From NCBI GenBank assembly GCA_021817845.1, contig JAKAFW010000021.1, positions 1 to 64,000 of the forward strand: a stretch of 64,000 bases of DNA, written 5' to 3'. The notes below the pieces were generated by a model. That model saw only the letters and a program-made list of their open reading frames with translations. It made no database searches and had not been told where the DNA came from. Below, piece by piece: positions 47,557 through 56,857 of the stretch (within the stretch, counting starts at the first letter, position 1; each line of letters starts with the position of its first letter). Origin of the DNA: FEN-1297 sp021817845. GTDB lineage: Bacteria > Bacteroidota > Ignavibacteria > Ignavibacteriales > Ignavibacteriaceae. A program made the position numbers and the translations under genes.

Positions 47557-48441
47557 TTGAATAACAAGAATAAAATATCGGCTGCATACTTTTTCCTAAC
47601 ACCGGCGTTGCTTGCAATATTTATCTTCTTTCTGCTTCCGGTTCTGGCTGCATTTGTAATGAGCTTTACGGATTTCGATATTTATTCGCTTGGCAATTTC
47701 CGGTATGTGCAATTTGTCGGCTTTAAAAATTATTTGCAAATATTATACGATCCTCTTTTTTGGCAGGCGTTGAAAAATACTTTTTACTTTGTAATTGCCG
47801 GAGGTCCGCTTTCCATAGCGGTATCGCTGGGTGCGGCAATATTGCTAAACTCTAAGCTTGTAAAGTACAAAGGTTTTTTCAGGCTTGTTTACTTCATGCC
47901 GGTGGTTACAACTTTGGTTGCCGTTTCGGTTTTATGGAGGTTTATATATCATCCTAAATTCGGAATACTAAATTATCTGCTCGGTTTCATTGGTATAAAA
48001 GGGATTGACTGGTTAGGCGACCCAAATTGGGCAATGCCGGCTATCATCTTTATGGCTGTGTGGAAAAATTTCGGTTATAACATGATAATATTTATTGCCG
48101 GGTTGCAAAACATTCCGGAAGATTTATACGAAGCCGCAAGCATTGAAGGCGCTTCAGCCTGGCAGCAGTTCAAAAATATTACTTTGCCAATGCTTGCACC
48201 TACCACTTTGTTCATTACAATAATTACGATGATCGGCTACTTCCAATTATTCGCAGAGCCTTATGTAATGACCCAGGGCGGACCTCTTAACAGTACTTTG
48301 AGTATTGTGCTTTATATGTACCAGGAAGGTTTCAGATGGTGGAATATGGGCTATTCCTCGGCGCTGGCGTTTATTTTATTTTTTATAATTCTGATTGTAA
48401 GTCTTATTCAACTTAAAGTTCAAAAAGAGACAGCGCTTTGA
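47557..48441 (+). CDS. Sugar ABC transporter permease, MalF/UgpA type, module 2
   Basis: A 294-residue inner-membrane permease with multiple hydrophobic segments and an EAA loop at about 190-212 ('LYEAASIEGASAWQQFKNIT'). The start appears to be TTG 47557; the nearby ATG at 47552 is out of frame and stops after two codons. It overlaps the second permease gene by 4 bp (TTGA). Confidence 0.9.
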   Translation: MNNKNKISAAYFFLTPALLAIFIFFLLPVLAAFVMSFTDFDIYSLGNFRYVQFVGFKNYLQILYDPLFWQALKNTFYFVIAGGPLSIAVSLGAAILLNSKLVKYKGFFRLVYFMPVVTTLVAVSVLWRFIYHPKFGILNYLLGFIGIKGIDWLGDPNWAMPAIIFMAVWKNFGYNMIIFIAGLQNIPEDLYEAASIEGASAWQQFKNITLPMLAPTTLFITIITMIGYFQLFAEPYVMTQGGPLNSTLSIVLYMYQEGFRWWNMGYSSALAFILFFIILIVSLIQLKVQKETAL

Positions 48442-49247
48442 AAAAAATTATTTTATATATAATCCTAATAACAGCGGCAATTTTATGCTTGCTTCCCTTC
48501 GTCTGGATGATCTCGACATCGTTTATGGCTACAGGGCAATCAAATGTTTATCCGCCAAAATTTTTTCCGGATAAGTTTACGCTTGTTCAGTACAAAAATT
48601 TATTCGCCCGGTTAAACGTCGCTAAATATCTCCTTAATAGTTTGATATTATCTGTAAGCGTAACCATTGTTTCTTTATTTGTTAATTCAATGGCGGGCTA
48701 TGCTTTTGCAAAGTACAAATTCTCCGGACAAAAAAGTCTGTTCAAGTTATTGTTAAGTTTTATGATAGTGCCTGCGCAGGTAACAATGCTGCCTCTCTTT
48801 TTGATGCTTAAAGAGATGGGACTTATAAACTCATATTTTGCCGTGATAATTCCAGGCATGGCAAGTGTTTTTGGTATATTTTTGATCAGGCAGTATTTAC
48901 TTGCTATTCCCGATAGTTTAATTGAAGCTGCAAAGCTTGACGGTGCATCCGACTTTCAGATTTACTTTACTCTCATTCTTCCGCTTGCTAAACCGATTCT
49001 TATTACGCTTGCAATTTTTACTTTTATGGGAACGTGGAATGATTTCCTTTGGCCATTAATCGTAATGACGAACGATTCCATGTACACTTTGCCGGTGGCT
49101 TTAGCAAACCTGATGGGTGAACATAACCAGGATACCGAATTGATGATGGCGGGCTCCGTTGTTACTATTCTCCCAATTCTATTGGTTTTTATTGCTCTTC
49201 AAAAACATTATTTGAAGGGGATAATGATGGGAAGTTTAAAAGGATAA
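48438..49247 (+). CDS. Sugar ABC transporter permease, MalG/UgpE type, module 2
   Basis: A 269-residue permease that starts at a TTG overlapping the previous stop (TTGA), so the two are probably translated together. EAA loop at about 160-182 ('LIEAAKLDGASDFQIYFTL'). It completes the transporter with 46095, 47557 and one of the ATPase copies (55737 is nearest). Confidence 0.91.
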   Translation: MKKIILYIILITAAILCLLPFVWMISTSFMATGQSNVYPPKFFPDKFTLVQYKNLFARLNVAKYLLNSLILSVSVTIVSLFVNSMAGYAFAKYKFSGQKSLFKLLLSFMIVPAQVTMLPLFLMLKEMGLINSYFAVIIPGMASVFGIFLIRQYLLAIPDSLIEAAKLDGASDFQIYFTLILPLAKPILITLAIFTFMGTWNDFLWPLIVMTNDSMYTLPVALANLMGEHNQDTELMMAGSVVTILPILLVFIALQKHYLKGIMMGSLKG

Positions 49248-49276
49248 TTTTTAACCGAATTAATTTTTGTCAAATT

Positions 49277-51511
49277 ATGAATAATAAATTTACCTTCGTT
49301 ACGAAAATATTTCTTATAAAATATTTTTGTGTTCTCTTTACAATTTGTTTTGTCGAAGGCTCTTTCGCTCAAACAAACCAAATCGAATCAAAGATCGATT
49401 CTTTATTATCCAGGATGACGCTGGAAGAAAAAATCGGACAGCTTAATCAATTTGCCGGAACGAATAAGCAGAGGGACGAATTGGTTGAAGAAGGAAAGGT
49501 CGGTTCATTTTTGGGTATAAAGGGTGCGGCTGAAATTAACCGGATTCAAAAAATTGCCATAGAAAAATCGCGGTTAAAAATTCCGATCATTTTCGGAAAC
49601 GACGTCATTCACGGATACAAAACAACATTCCCAATACCGCTGGCGGCTTCATGCAGCTGGGATACTGAATTGGTTAAGTCGTCTGCCGGTATTGCCGCTT
49701 TTGAAGCTGCATCCGAAGGTACAAACTGGACTTTTGCGCCGATGGTGGATATTGCCAGGGATCCGCGATGGGGAAGAATTGCCGAAGGCGCGGGCGAAGA
49801 TCCTTACCTTGGCAGTGCAATGGCTATAGCTTTGGTTGAAGGTTTCCAGGGGAAAAATTTAAGCGATAAAAACACAATTGCAGCTTGTGCAAAACACTTT
49901 GTTGCTTACGGTGCGGCGGAAGGAGGGAGAGATTACAACACTGTTGATATTTCCGACCGTACATTGAAAGAAATTTATTTACCGCCGTTCAAAGCCGCTG
50001 TTGATGCAGGAGTCGTAACAATTATGAGCGCTTTTAATTCGCTTAACGGAGTTCCCGCTTCTGCTAATCATTATACCATAACCGATATTTTGAAAAACTC
50101 CTGGCGCTTTAACGGATTTGTTGTCAGCGATTATAATTCGATTGGCGAATTAATCAACCATGGAATCGCCGGCAATAAAGCGCAGGCTGCACTAAAAGCC
50201 ATAACTGCAGGCGTTGATATGGACATGGTTGGCGATACAATAGAAGGTTATGTTTATGAACCAAACCTTTCGAAGTTGATCGATGAAAAAAAATTATCCA
50301 TAAAAGTTATTGATGCATCTGTAAGAAGAATATTGCGTGTTAAATACCGTCTCGGATTGTTTGAACATCCTTATGTTGATACTTCGTATTTTAGAAACAA
50401 TTCACTTGCTTCTTCATACAAAGACAGCGTTGCTCTTCGCCTGGCGGAAGAATCTATTGTCTTATTGAAGAATAAAAAAAATATTCTTCCGTTAAAGAAA
50501 AACTTAAAAAGCATTGCGGTTATTGGTCCGCTGGCAGATGATTATTATGATCCCTTAGGACCCTGGGCATGCATGCCAGTGCCGAAAAATGTAGTTACTG
50601 TGCTTCAAGGTATTAAAAATTTAGTTCCGTCTTCAACAAAGATAAAATACATTAAAGGCTGCGAAATAATCGGCGGCGATAAAAAAGAATTTGATAATGC
50701 CGTAAAAGCTGCCGGTGAATCCGATGTTGTAATTCTAATTTTGGGCGAATCAGCCGGTATGAGCGGAGAGGCTGCCAGCCGGACTAATATCGACCTTCCG
50801 GGTTTTCAAGAAGAGCTTGCCGAAACAATATTTAAGGTTGGTAAACCGGTAGTTGTTGTTTTGATGAACGGGAGACCGTTAACCATAAATTGGATCGCCG
50901 AAAATATTCCATCGGTGCTTGAATGCTGGTTCTTAGGCGATCAAACGGGAAATGCGATTGCTAATGTGTTATTCGGAAATTATAATCCATCCGGAAAATT
51001 ATCCGTATCTTTCCCGAGATCGACCGGACAAATTCCGGTCTACTATGATCATCTTAATACTGGCAGACCTTTTCAGGAAAACAACAAGTACACCAGCAAA
51101 TATTTAGACTCGCCAAATACTCCGCTTTTTTCTTTTGGCTACGGCTTAAGCTACACAACTTTTAAGTACGATTCGATAAAAATTTCTGAAAACAAAATTA
51201 AAATTGGAGATACAACTTCCGTGTCTGTTGAAGTGATGAATACCGGCAAAGTCGCGGGTGAAGAAATAGTTCAGCTTTATTTAAGAGATTTAGTTGCAAG
51301 CGTAAGCCGCCCTGTAAAAGAATTAAAGGGTTTCAAAAGAATCTATCTTAATCCCGGTGAAGAAAAAACAGTTACGTTTTCTATTACTCCGGCAATGTTA
51401 AAGTTCTATAACATCGACATGAAGAAAGTAATTGAACCCGGTAAGTTTCAAATAATGATAGGCGGAAATTCTAACGCCGCTTTGTCTGATTATTTTTACG
51501 TGGAAGAATAA
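49277..51511 (+). CDS. GH3 beta-glucosidase, exported (BglX-like)
   Basis: A 744-residue exported enzyme with a signal peptide (about 1-31, '...EGSFAQ') and the full GH3 layout: (beta/alpha)8 domain, alpha/beta domain and a C-terminal fibronectin-III-like domain ('GKVAGEEIVQLYLRD'). The nucleophile is Asp285 in 'GFVVSDYNS'; 'KHFVAYGAAEGGRDYNTVDIS' is the conserved substrate-binding block. No T9SS domain, so it is probably periplasmic, acting on oligosaccharides after passage through the receptor. GH3 partners with GH144 in known beta-1,2-glucan loci. Substrate linkage cannot be read directly. Confidence 0.92.
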   Translation: MNNKFTFVTKIFLIKYFCVLFTICFVEGSFAQTNQIESKIDSLLSRMTLEEKIGQLNQFAGTNKQRDELVEEGKVGSFLGIKGAAEINRIQKIAIEKSRLKIPIIFGNDVIHGYKTTFPIPLAASCSWDTELVKSSAGIAAFEAASEGTNWTFAPMVDIARDPRWGRIAEGAGEDPYLGSAMAIALVEGFQGKNLSDKNTIAACAKHFVAYGAAEGGRDYNTVDISDRTLKEIYLPPFKAAVDAGVVTIMSAFNSLNGVPASANHYTITDILKNSWRFNGFVVSDYNSIGELINHGIAGNKAQAALKAITAGVDMDMVGDTIEGYVYEPNLSKLIDEKKLSIKVIDASVRRILRVKYRLGLFEHPYVDTSYFRNNSLASSYKDSVALRLAEESIVLLKNKKNILPLKKNLKSIAVIGPLADDYYDPLGPWACMPVPKNVVTVLQGIKNLVPSSTKIKYIKGCEIIGGDKKEFDNAVKAAGESDVVILILGESAGMSGEAASRTNIDLPGFQEELAETIFKVGKPVVVVLMNGRPLTINWIAENIPSVLECWFLGDQTGNAIANVLFGNYNPSGKLSVSFPRSTGQIPVYYDHLNTGRPFQENNKYTSKYLDSPNTPLFSFGYGLSYTTFKYDSIKISENKIKIGDTTSVSVEVMNTGKVAGEEIVQLYLRDLVASVSRPVKELKGFKRIYLNPGEEKTVTFSITPAMLKFYNIDMKKVIEPGKFQIMIGGNSNAALSDYFYVEE

Positions 51512-51568
51512 GAATTATCATTAGAAAAAAATACAAAGACAACTTTTAATAAAGAAGAGATAATATTT

Positions 51569-53773
51569 ATGAAAATTATCAACTTACTGTTTGTTTCATT
51601 TTTAATGATGAATATATCTCTACCGCAGTCGTCATACGATAATCATGTTTTTTTTGATAATAGTTTGACAGATACGGCTTATTATTATAGCGCCGGAGAA
51701 GTTATAAAACCGGGTGAGCTTGAAACTATCCGCGGTAAAATTCCGGTTGAAAATAAAATCTCTTTTACTCCTCCAAATTGTTTAAAGCTAAAATGGATAT
51801 CGCGCACGGGCGGAGATTGGTACATGAAGATAAATGCGGATAGATGGAGGGGAAGAGATATTTCTTTTACCGGCGATACATTAAAGATGAAATTTTTTTC
51901 ATATAAAGAAATTCTCGGTGAGGTTTTGCCAAGCATATCAATTCAAAACTTAACCGGCGCTTCAACTCAACCGCTCAGGTTAAACAAAGTTGTAAAATTT
52001 ATTCCGGCAAATGAATGGACGACAATTAACATTCCATTTGATAAATTTGGAAATTCAACCAAACCTATCGATCTAAAAAAAATAAAATCAATAACATTCT
52101 CACAAAGCATAGATGATAACGAAGTGCATACATTATTTATTGATGAGATTTTAGTATATAACGAAACTTCTCCCGAAGAGACACGATCCGCCACTGTGTG
52201 GGATTCCGGAAAAAAGGAAGAGCCAAAAATCCCGTCCGGCTTAAAAGCAAAAGGTTATGCAAGACATGTCGATCTTTCCTGGAAGGCAGAGATCAACAAA
52301 GATATTTTAGGAATTGCTATTTACAGATCGCTTGATGGAATTAATTTTAAGAAGATCGCACTGCAAAATCCCGGGTACAATAGGTTTTCCGATTTCTTAG
52401 GTAAAGAAGATGACACCGCTTTTTATAAAATATCGGAAGTAAGATATGATGGAAAAGAATCCGGTTTTTCAGAAGTTGTAAAAGCAGCAACATCTAAAAT
52501 GTCCGATGAAGAGCTTCTTTCAATGGTGCAGGAAGCCTGCTTTAGATATTTCTGGGAGGGCGCTCATCCGGTTGCGGGGTTAGCTCTGGAAAGTATTCCC
52601 GGCGATAAAAACCTGGTTGCAACAGGCGCTTCCGGTTTTGGAATAATGGCAATGCTTGTCGGAATAGAAAGAGGTTTTATAACCCGTGCACAGGGCGTTG
52701 AAAGAATGCTGAAGATAGTTAAGTTTTTAGAAAAGGCTGATAGATTTCACGGAGTGTTTCCGCATTTTATGGACGGCAGAACGGGAAAAGTAATTCCGCT
52801 GTTTGGTAAATATGATGATGGCGGTGATTTAGTTGAAACTTCTTTTTTGATGGAAGGTTTACTAGCAGCCCGGCAATATTTCAACCGAAATGTTGATTCG
52901 GAAAAAGAAATCTTTTCTATAATTACAAAACTTTGGGAAGATGTCGATTGGAATTGGTATAGAGGAGATAAGCAAGGCAACTTCCTTTACTGGCATTGGT
53001 CGCCGGATTACGGCTGGAAAATAAGCCATCCTTTGGTTGGCTGGAACGAGACGATGATCGCTTATTTGCTTGCGATAAGTTCTCCGACTCATCCGGTTCC
53101 CGCTTCACTTTATTATAACGGCTGGGCAAGCCAAAGTGATACCGCTGTTGAGTACAGACAAAACTGGTCTAAGACGATGCAGGGCGATCATTATAGTAAC
53201 GGTAATTCTTATTATAGAATTAAGCTAAATATCGGTGAAGGCACGGGAGGTCCGCTGTTTTTCACTCATTATTCTTTTATGGGTTTTGATCCTCATGCGC
53301 TTACCGATAAGTACACAAACTATTTTGAAAATAATAGAAACATTGCTCTCATCAATCACGCATACTGTGAAGATAATCCCGGCGGCTTTGTTGGCTACAG
53401 CGATAGCTGCTGGGGATTGACTGCAAGCGATGATCCATGGGGTTACGATGCACACGATCCATCGCTCAAAAAAGATAACGGAACGATTACTCCTACGGGT
53501 GCGCTGGCTTCATTCCCTTATACTCCGGTTGAATCAATGAAAGCATTAAAATATTTTTATTATAATTTGGGCGATAAACTTTGGGGTAATTACGGATTCC
53601 GGGATGCATTTAATCTTACTCAAAATTGGTATGCAAATATTTTTATGGGGCTTGACCAATCGCCCATAGTTGTAATGATTGAAAATTACAGAACGGGTTT
53701 AATTTGGAAATTGTTTATGTCGAATAAAGAAATACAGCAAATGTTAAGTAAACTTAAAGCTTATCATAATTAG
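51569..53773 (+). CDS. GH144-family beta-glucanase without T9SS domain
   Basis: A 734-residue exported enzyme: signal peptide (about 1-20), CBM-like sandwich (about 22-210), fibronectin-III-like domain (about 215-305) and GH144 domain (about 310-730: 'QEACFRYFWEGAHPVAGLA', 'YDDGGDLVETSFLMEGLL', 'LYWHWSPDYGW'). It ends 'SKLKAYHN', directly after the catalytic domain, so unlike the paralogue at 43638 it has no sorting domain and is likely periplasmic. A ~16-residue insertion ('DTAVEYRQNWSKTMQGDH') near the active-site region is absent from the other copy and may change substrate size preference. Confidence 0.85.
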   Translation: MKIINLLFVSFLMMNISLPQSSYDNHVFFDNSLTDTAYYYSAGEVIKPGELETIRGKIPVENKISFTPPNCLKLKWISRTGGDWYMKINADRWRGRDISFTGDTLKMKFFSYKEILGEVLPSISIQNLTGASTQPLRLNKVVKFIPANEWTTINIPFDKFGNSTKPIDLKKIKSITFSQSIDDNEVHTLFIDEILVYNETSPEETRSATVWDSGKKEEPKIPSGLKAKGYARHVDLSWKAEINKDILGIAIYRSLDGINFKKIALQNPGYNRFSDFLGKEDDTAFYKISEVRYDGKESGFSEVVKAATSKMSDEELLSMVQEACFRYFWEGAHPVAGLALESIPGDKNLVATGASGFGIMAMLVGIERGFITRAQGVERMLKIVKFLEKADRFHGVFPHFMDGRTGKVIPLFGKYDDGGDLVETSFLMEGLLAARQYFNRNVDSEKEIFSIITKLWEDVDWNWYRGDKQGNFLYWHWSPDYGWKISHPLVGWNETMIAYLLAISSPTHPVPASLYYNGWASQSDTAVEYRQNWSKTMQGDHYSNGNSYYRIKLNIGEGTGGPLFFTHYSFMGFDPHALTDKYTNYFENNRNIALINHAYCEDNPGGFVGYSDSCWGLTASDDPWGYDAHDPSLKKDNGTITPTGALASFPYTPVESMKALKYFYYNLGDKLWGNYGFRDAFNLTQNWYANIFMGLDQSPIVVMIENYRTGLIWKLFMSNKEIQQMLSKLKAYHN

Positions 53774-53810
53774 TCTAAAGTAATAGTCAGTTAAAAAGTT
53801 TGAAAATAAA

Positions 53811-55646
53811 ATGAAAAAAACAATATTTTTTCTTTCGTTCAATATTATTTTTAATGTATTGATTGTAGCGCAATCAGTTGATAAACAGTTGGCTAAAGCT
53901 GGTAATGAGATCATCACTGAAAATGAATTTAAGGAAAGGTATGAACTTAGTCCTCATCCGAGGACCTCAAATTCGCTCGATACTGCGCTTGTTAAGAAGG
54001 AATATTTATATACTTTAATTGCTGAGAAATTGCTCGCTCAAAATGCAAGAGAACTTCATATCGACACAACTCAAGAGATTAAAGACATTATGAGCTATTT
54101 CGAAAGAATGTACGTTAGGGACGCCTATTATAAAATCGAAATAAAAGATAAGCTGAAAATACCCCAGGAAAAAATTTTGGAGGGTGAAAACCGTTTTCTT
54201 AAAATACTGCGTGTTAATTTTATAAATGATGATGATGAAAATGGAATAAGACTAATTTATAATGAGTTAAAAGGTGGTGCGTCATTCGATTCTCTTTTAG
54301 TCCTAAGACCGGAAGATAGTGAAGATCAAGCTGTTTTTGATTCTGTAAAATTCGGAATGCTACCGGAGTTCCTTGAAGATACACTGTATGCATTACAACT
54401 CGGTCAATTTACTCGGCCTATACAAATTGTAAATAAGTGGTATATATTTAAACTTTCCGATGTCATAGAAGTATCTGGACCTGATAGAATTGATCTATTA
54501 AGCAAAGTCCATACTATAATAGAAGATAGGGAAATAAAAAAGCTTCAATATAAATTTTATTTGAAATTCTTTACTAACTTAAAAGTAGATGTCGACCGGA
54601 CTCTATTTGATGAAATATTAAATAAAATATTGATTGTCTTTGATGAAAAAAAATCTATTGTTCCTCAGCCGAAAACTAAAACTGCGGTATTGACCGAATC
54701 GGATTTTAAGAAAATAGAAGTATCGCTTGGCAGTAAGTTAGATTCAATTTTTATAAAGTTTAAACATGCTCCTGAAACTGTGAAAGAGTTTTTAACTCAA
54801 TTTCAGGATAACGGTTTCCGCGTAGACTCAATTGACTACAATACAATCGGTACAAAATTTAATTCTTATGTTAAGAATTATATACAAAGTGAGCTATTGG
54901 CACGTGCAGGTTATAAACGTAGCCTTCAAAATCTGCCGGATGTTAAAAAAGAATTGAAGACATGGGAGGACTTCTATTTATCAAATGCAATGAGAAAAAA
55001 ATTTTATGATTCAGCTTCGGTTAGCGATGAACAGGCTTATGATTTTTATACAAAAAATTATGATCTGATAAATTCTTCGGAAGAAGTAAATATTTTGGAG
55101 ATTTTATCCGACAATTTGGATGTAATTAGTAAAGTATTAATGGAACTAAAAAAAGGTACAGATTTTAGGGAACTCGCAACTGAATATACAATGAGGGATT
55201 CATTAAAGGATAAAGGCGGTGAGTTTGGATTTTTCCCAATTACGGAACACGGTGAGATCGGAACAGTGGCAGCTAATTTGAAAGTAGGTGAAGTATATGG
55301 CCCGATTAAAACCCCGGAAGGTTATTCGCTGATTAAGTTAATTGGAAAGAGAGAAGTGAAGAAAGTAAAAGATAAAAGATTTGATGAAATCAAAAATGAT
55401 ATAAAAGATATTTTACGTACTAGGATAATGGATAGCAAGCTGCAATATTACGTTGCTGATTTGGCTTTGAAATATGGCGTTAAAATTAATCAAGATATGT
55501 TAAATTCAATTCCGGTTATGCAAATTAACATGATGGCATTCCGTATGATGGGCTTTGGAGGTAGGATTTATGCCGTACCTTTTGAACCATTATTTGCTAA
55601 TTGGTTTAATATTTATTTAATGAAAAAGTCCGGGTTATTACCATGA
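53811..55646 (+). CDS. SurA-like periplasmic peptidyl-prolyl isomerase (parvulin type), module 2
   Basis: A 611-residue exported protein with a signal peptide, a SurA_N-like region (about 25-110, 'AKAGNEIITENEFKERYELSP') and a clear parvulin domain at about 425-515 ('DFRELATEYTMRDSLKDKGGEFGFF', 'GPIKTPEGYSLIKLIGKREV'). An earlier, degenerate parvulin-like segment lies at about 125-225, so the plan is SurA-like with two isomerase-type domains. Its likely role is folding outer-membrane and secreted proteins of the module. In module 1 the equivalent gene (10232) sits before the transporter genes instead. Confidence 0.82.
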   Translation: MKKTIFFLSFNIIFNVLIVAQSVDKQLAKAGNEIITENEFKERYELSPHPRTSNSLDTALVKKEYLYTLIAEKLLAQNARELHIDTTQEIKDIMSYFERMYVRDAYYKIEIKDKLKIPQEKILEGENRFLKILRVNFINDDDENGIRLIYNELKGGASFDSLLVLRPEDSEDQAVFDSVKFGMLPEFLEDTLYALQLGQFTRPIQIVNKWYIFKLSDVIEVSGPDRIDLLSKVHTIIEDREIKKLQYKFYLKFFTNLKVDVDRTLFDEILNKILIVFDEKKSIVPQPKTKTAVLTESDFKKIEVSLGSKLDSIFIKFKHAPETVKEFLTQFQDNGFRVDSIDYNTIGTKFNSYVKNYIQSELLARAGYKRSLQNLPDVKKELKTWEDFYLSNAMRKKFYDSASVSDEQAYDFYTKNYDLINSSEEVNILEILSDNLDVISKVLMELKKGTDFRELATEYTMRDSLKDKGGEFGFFPITEHGEIGTVAANLKVGEVYGPIKTPEGYSLIKLIGKREVKKVKDKRFDEIKNDIKDILRTRIMDSKLQYYVADLALKYGVKINQDMLNSIPVMQINMMAFRMMGFGGRIYAVPFEPLFANWFNIYLMKKSGLLP

Positions 55647-55736
55647 TATTTTTGTGTATCTCAATTATCCGCTTCCATTAGAAAGACAATAATTCAAGTA
55701 AAAAAGTAATCATTTTATAGTTTTCATAGGAACAAT

Positions 55737-56843
55737 ATGTCAAAAGTTCAATTAAAAAATATATCAAAGTCGTATGAAAGCGGGAACTATGCAGTAAAAG
55801 ATATTAACTTTGAAGTAGATGACAAGGAGTTTGTAGTTTTGGTAGGTCCGTCGGGCTGCGGGAAATCTACAATTTTGAGAATGATAGCCGGCTTAGAAGA
55901 AATAACCTCTGGAGAATTATATATCGAAGACAAAAGAGTTAATGATATTTCACCGAAGGACAGGAATATAGCAATGGTCTTTCAAAATTATGCTCTTTAT
56001 CCCCACATGACTGTTTATGAAAATATGGCTTTTGGACTGAAGCTACGAAAATTCAGCAAAGAAGAAATTAAGCAGCGTGTTTCCGAAGCTGCAAGAATTC
56101 TAGAGCTGGAACCCTACCTAGAACGTAAACCGAAGGCTCTATCGGGCGGACAAAGACAACGCGTAGCTGTAGGTAGAGCTATTGTCAGAAAACCGAAGGT
56201 ATTTTTATTTGATGAGCCGTTAAGTAACCTTGACGCAAAAATGCGGGTTCAAATGCGCACAGAGATATCCAGGCTTCATAAGCAGCTTGAGGCAACAATG
56301 ATATATGTAACCCACGATCAAACGGAAGCAATGACAATGGGAAATAAAATTGTTGTACTTAAGGATGGAGTAATAAACCAAATATCATCGCCGCTGGATT
56401 TGTATAATTTCCCTGCGAATAAATTCGTTGCTGGATTTATCGGAAGCCCGGCGATGAATTTCCTAAAAGGTAAAATAGTTGAAGATAACGGCTTGAAATT
56501 TATCAGTGAAAAGGGGAGTTTAAGTATAGGAATACCGGCAATTCAAAGTGAGAAGTTAACTCAGTACTTGAACAAAAACGTTTATGTTGGAATACGCCCG
56601 GAAGATATATATGATGAAACCAACTATGGTCAGATTTCAACGTATGAAAAAATAAGTGTGGAACTTGATTTGGTTGAACCGATGGGGAATGAAATTTATT
56701 TATACTTCCAGGTTGAAGGAGTACAATTTGTAGCGCGAATACCTGCCAGAGAAATTCCAAAACACGGAAGTATGAAGAATCTATTCATCGATATTTCAAA
56801 AATCCATTTCTTTGATGAAAAAACTGAAACTGCAATTAGGTAA
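55737..56843 (+). CDS. Sugar ABC transporter ATP-binding protein, MsmK/UgpC type (copy 2)
   Basis: Same 368-residue ATPase as at 26868, with identical Walker A, signature and Walker B motifs. Homology begins at the ribosome-binding region (TAGGAACAAT) and ends just after the stop. Counting by eye there are 23 nucleotide differences from copy 1, only three of them changing the protein; 56061-56632 is identical to 27192-27763. It ends module 2 and is convergent with the minus-strand PorV/PorQ-family gene 14 bp away. Confidence 0.95.
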   Translation: MSKVQLKNISKSYESGNYAVKDINFEVDDKEFVVLVGPSGCGKSTILRMIAGLEEITSGELYIEDKRVNDISPKDRNIAMVFQNYALYPHMTVYENMAFGLKLRKFSKEEIKQRVSEAARILELEPYLERKPKALSGGQRQRVAVGRAIVRKPKVFLFDEPLSNLDAKMRVQMRTEISRLHKQLEATMIYVTHDQTEAMTMGNKIVVLKDGVINQISSPLDLYNFPANKFVAGFIGSPAMNFLKGKIVEDNGLKFISEKGSLSIGIPAIQSEKLTQYLNKNVYVGIRPEDIYDETNYGQISTYEKISVELDLVEPMGNEIYLYFQVEGVQFVARIPAREIPKHGSMKNLFIDISKIHFFDEKTETAIR

Positions 56844-56857
56844 AACCTTAAACTCTA

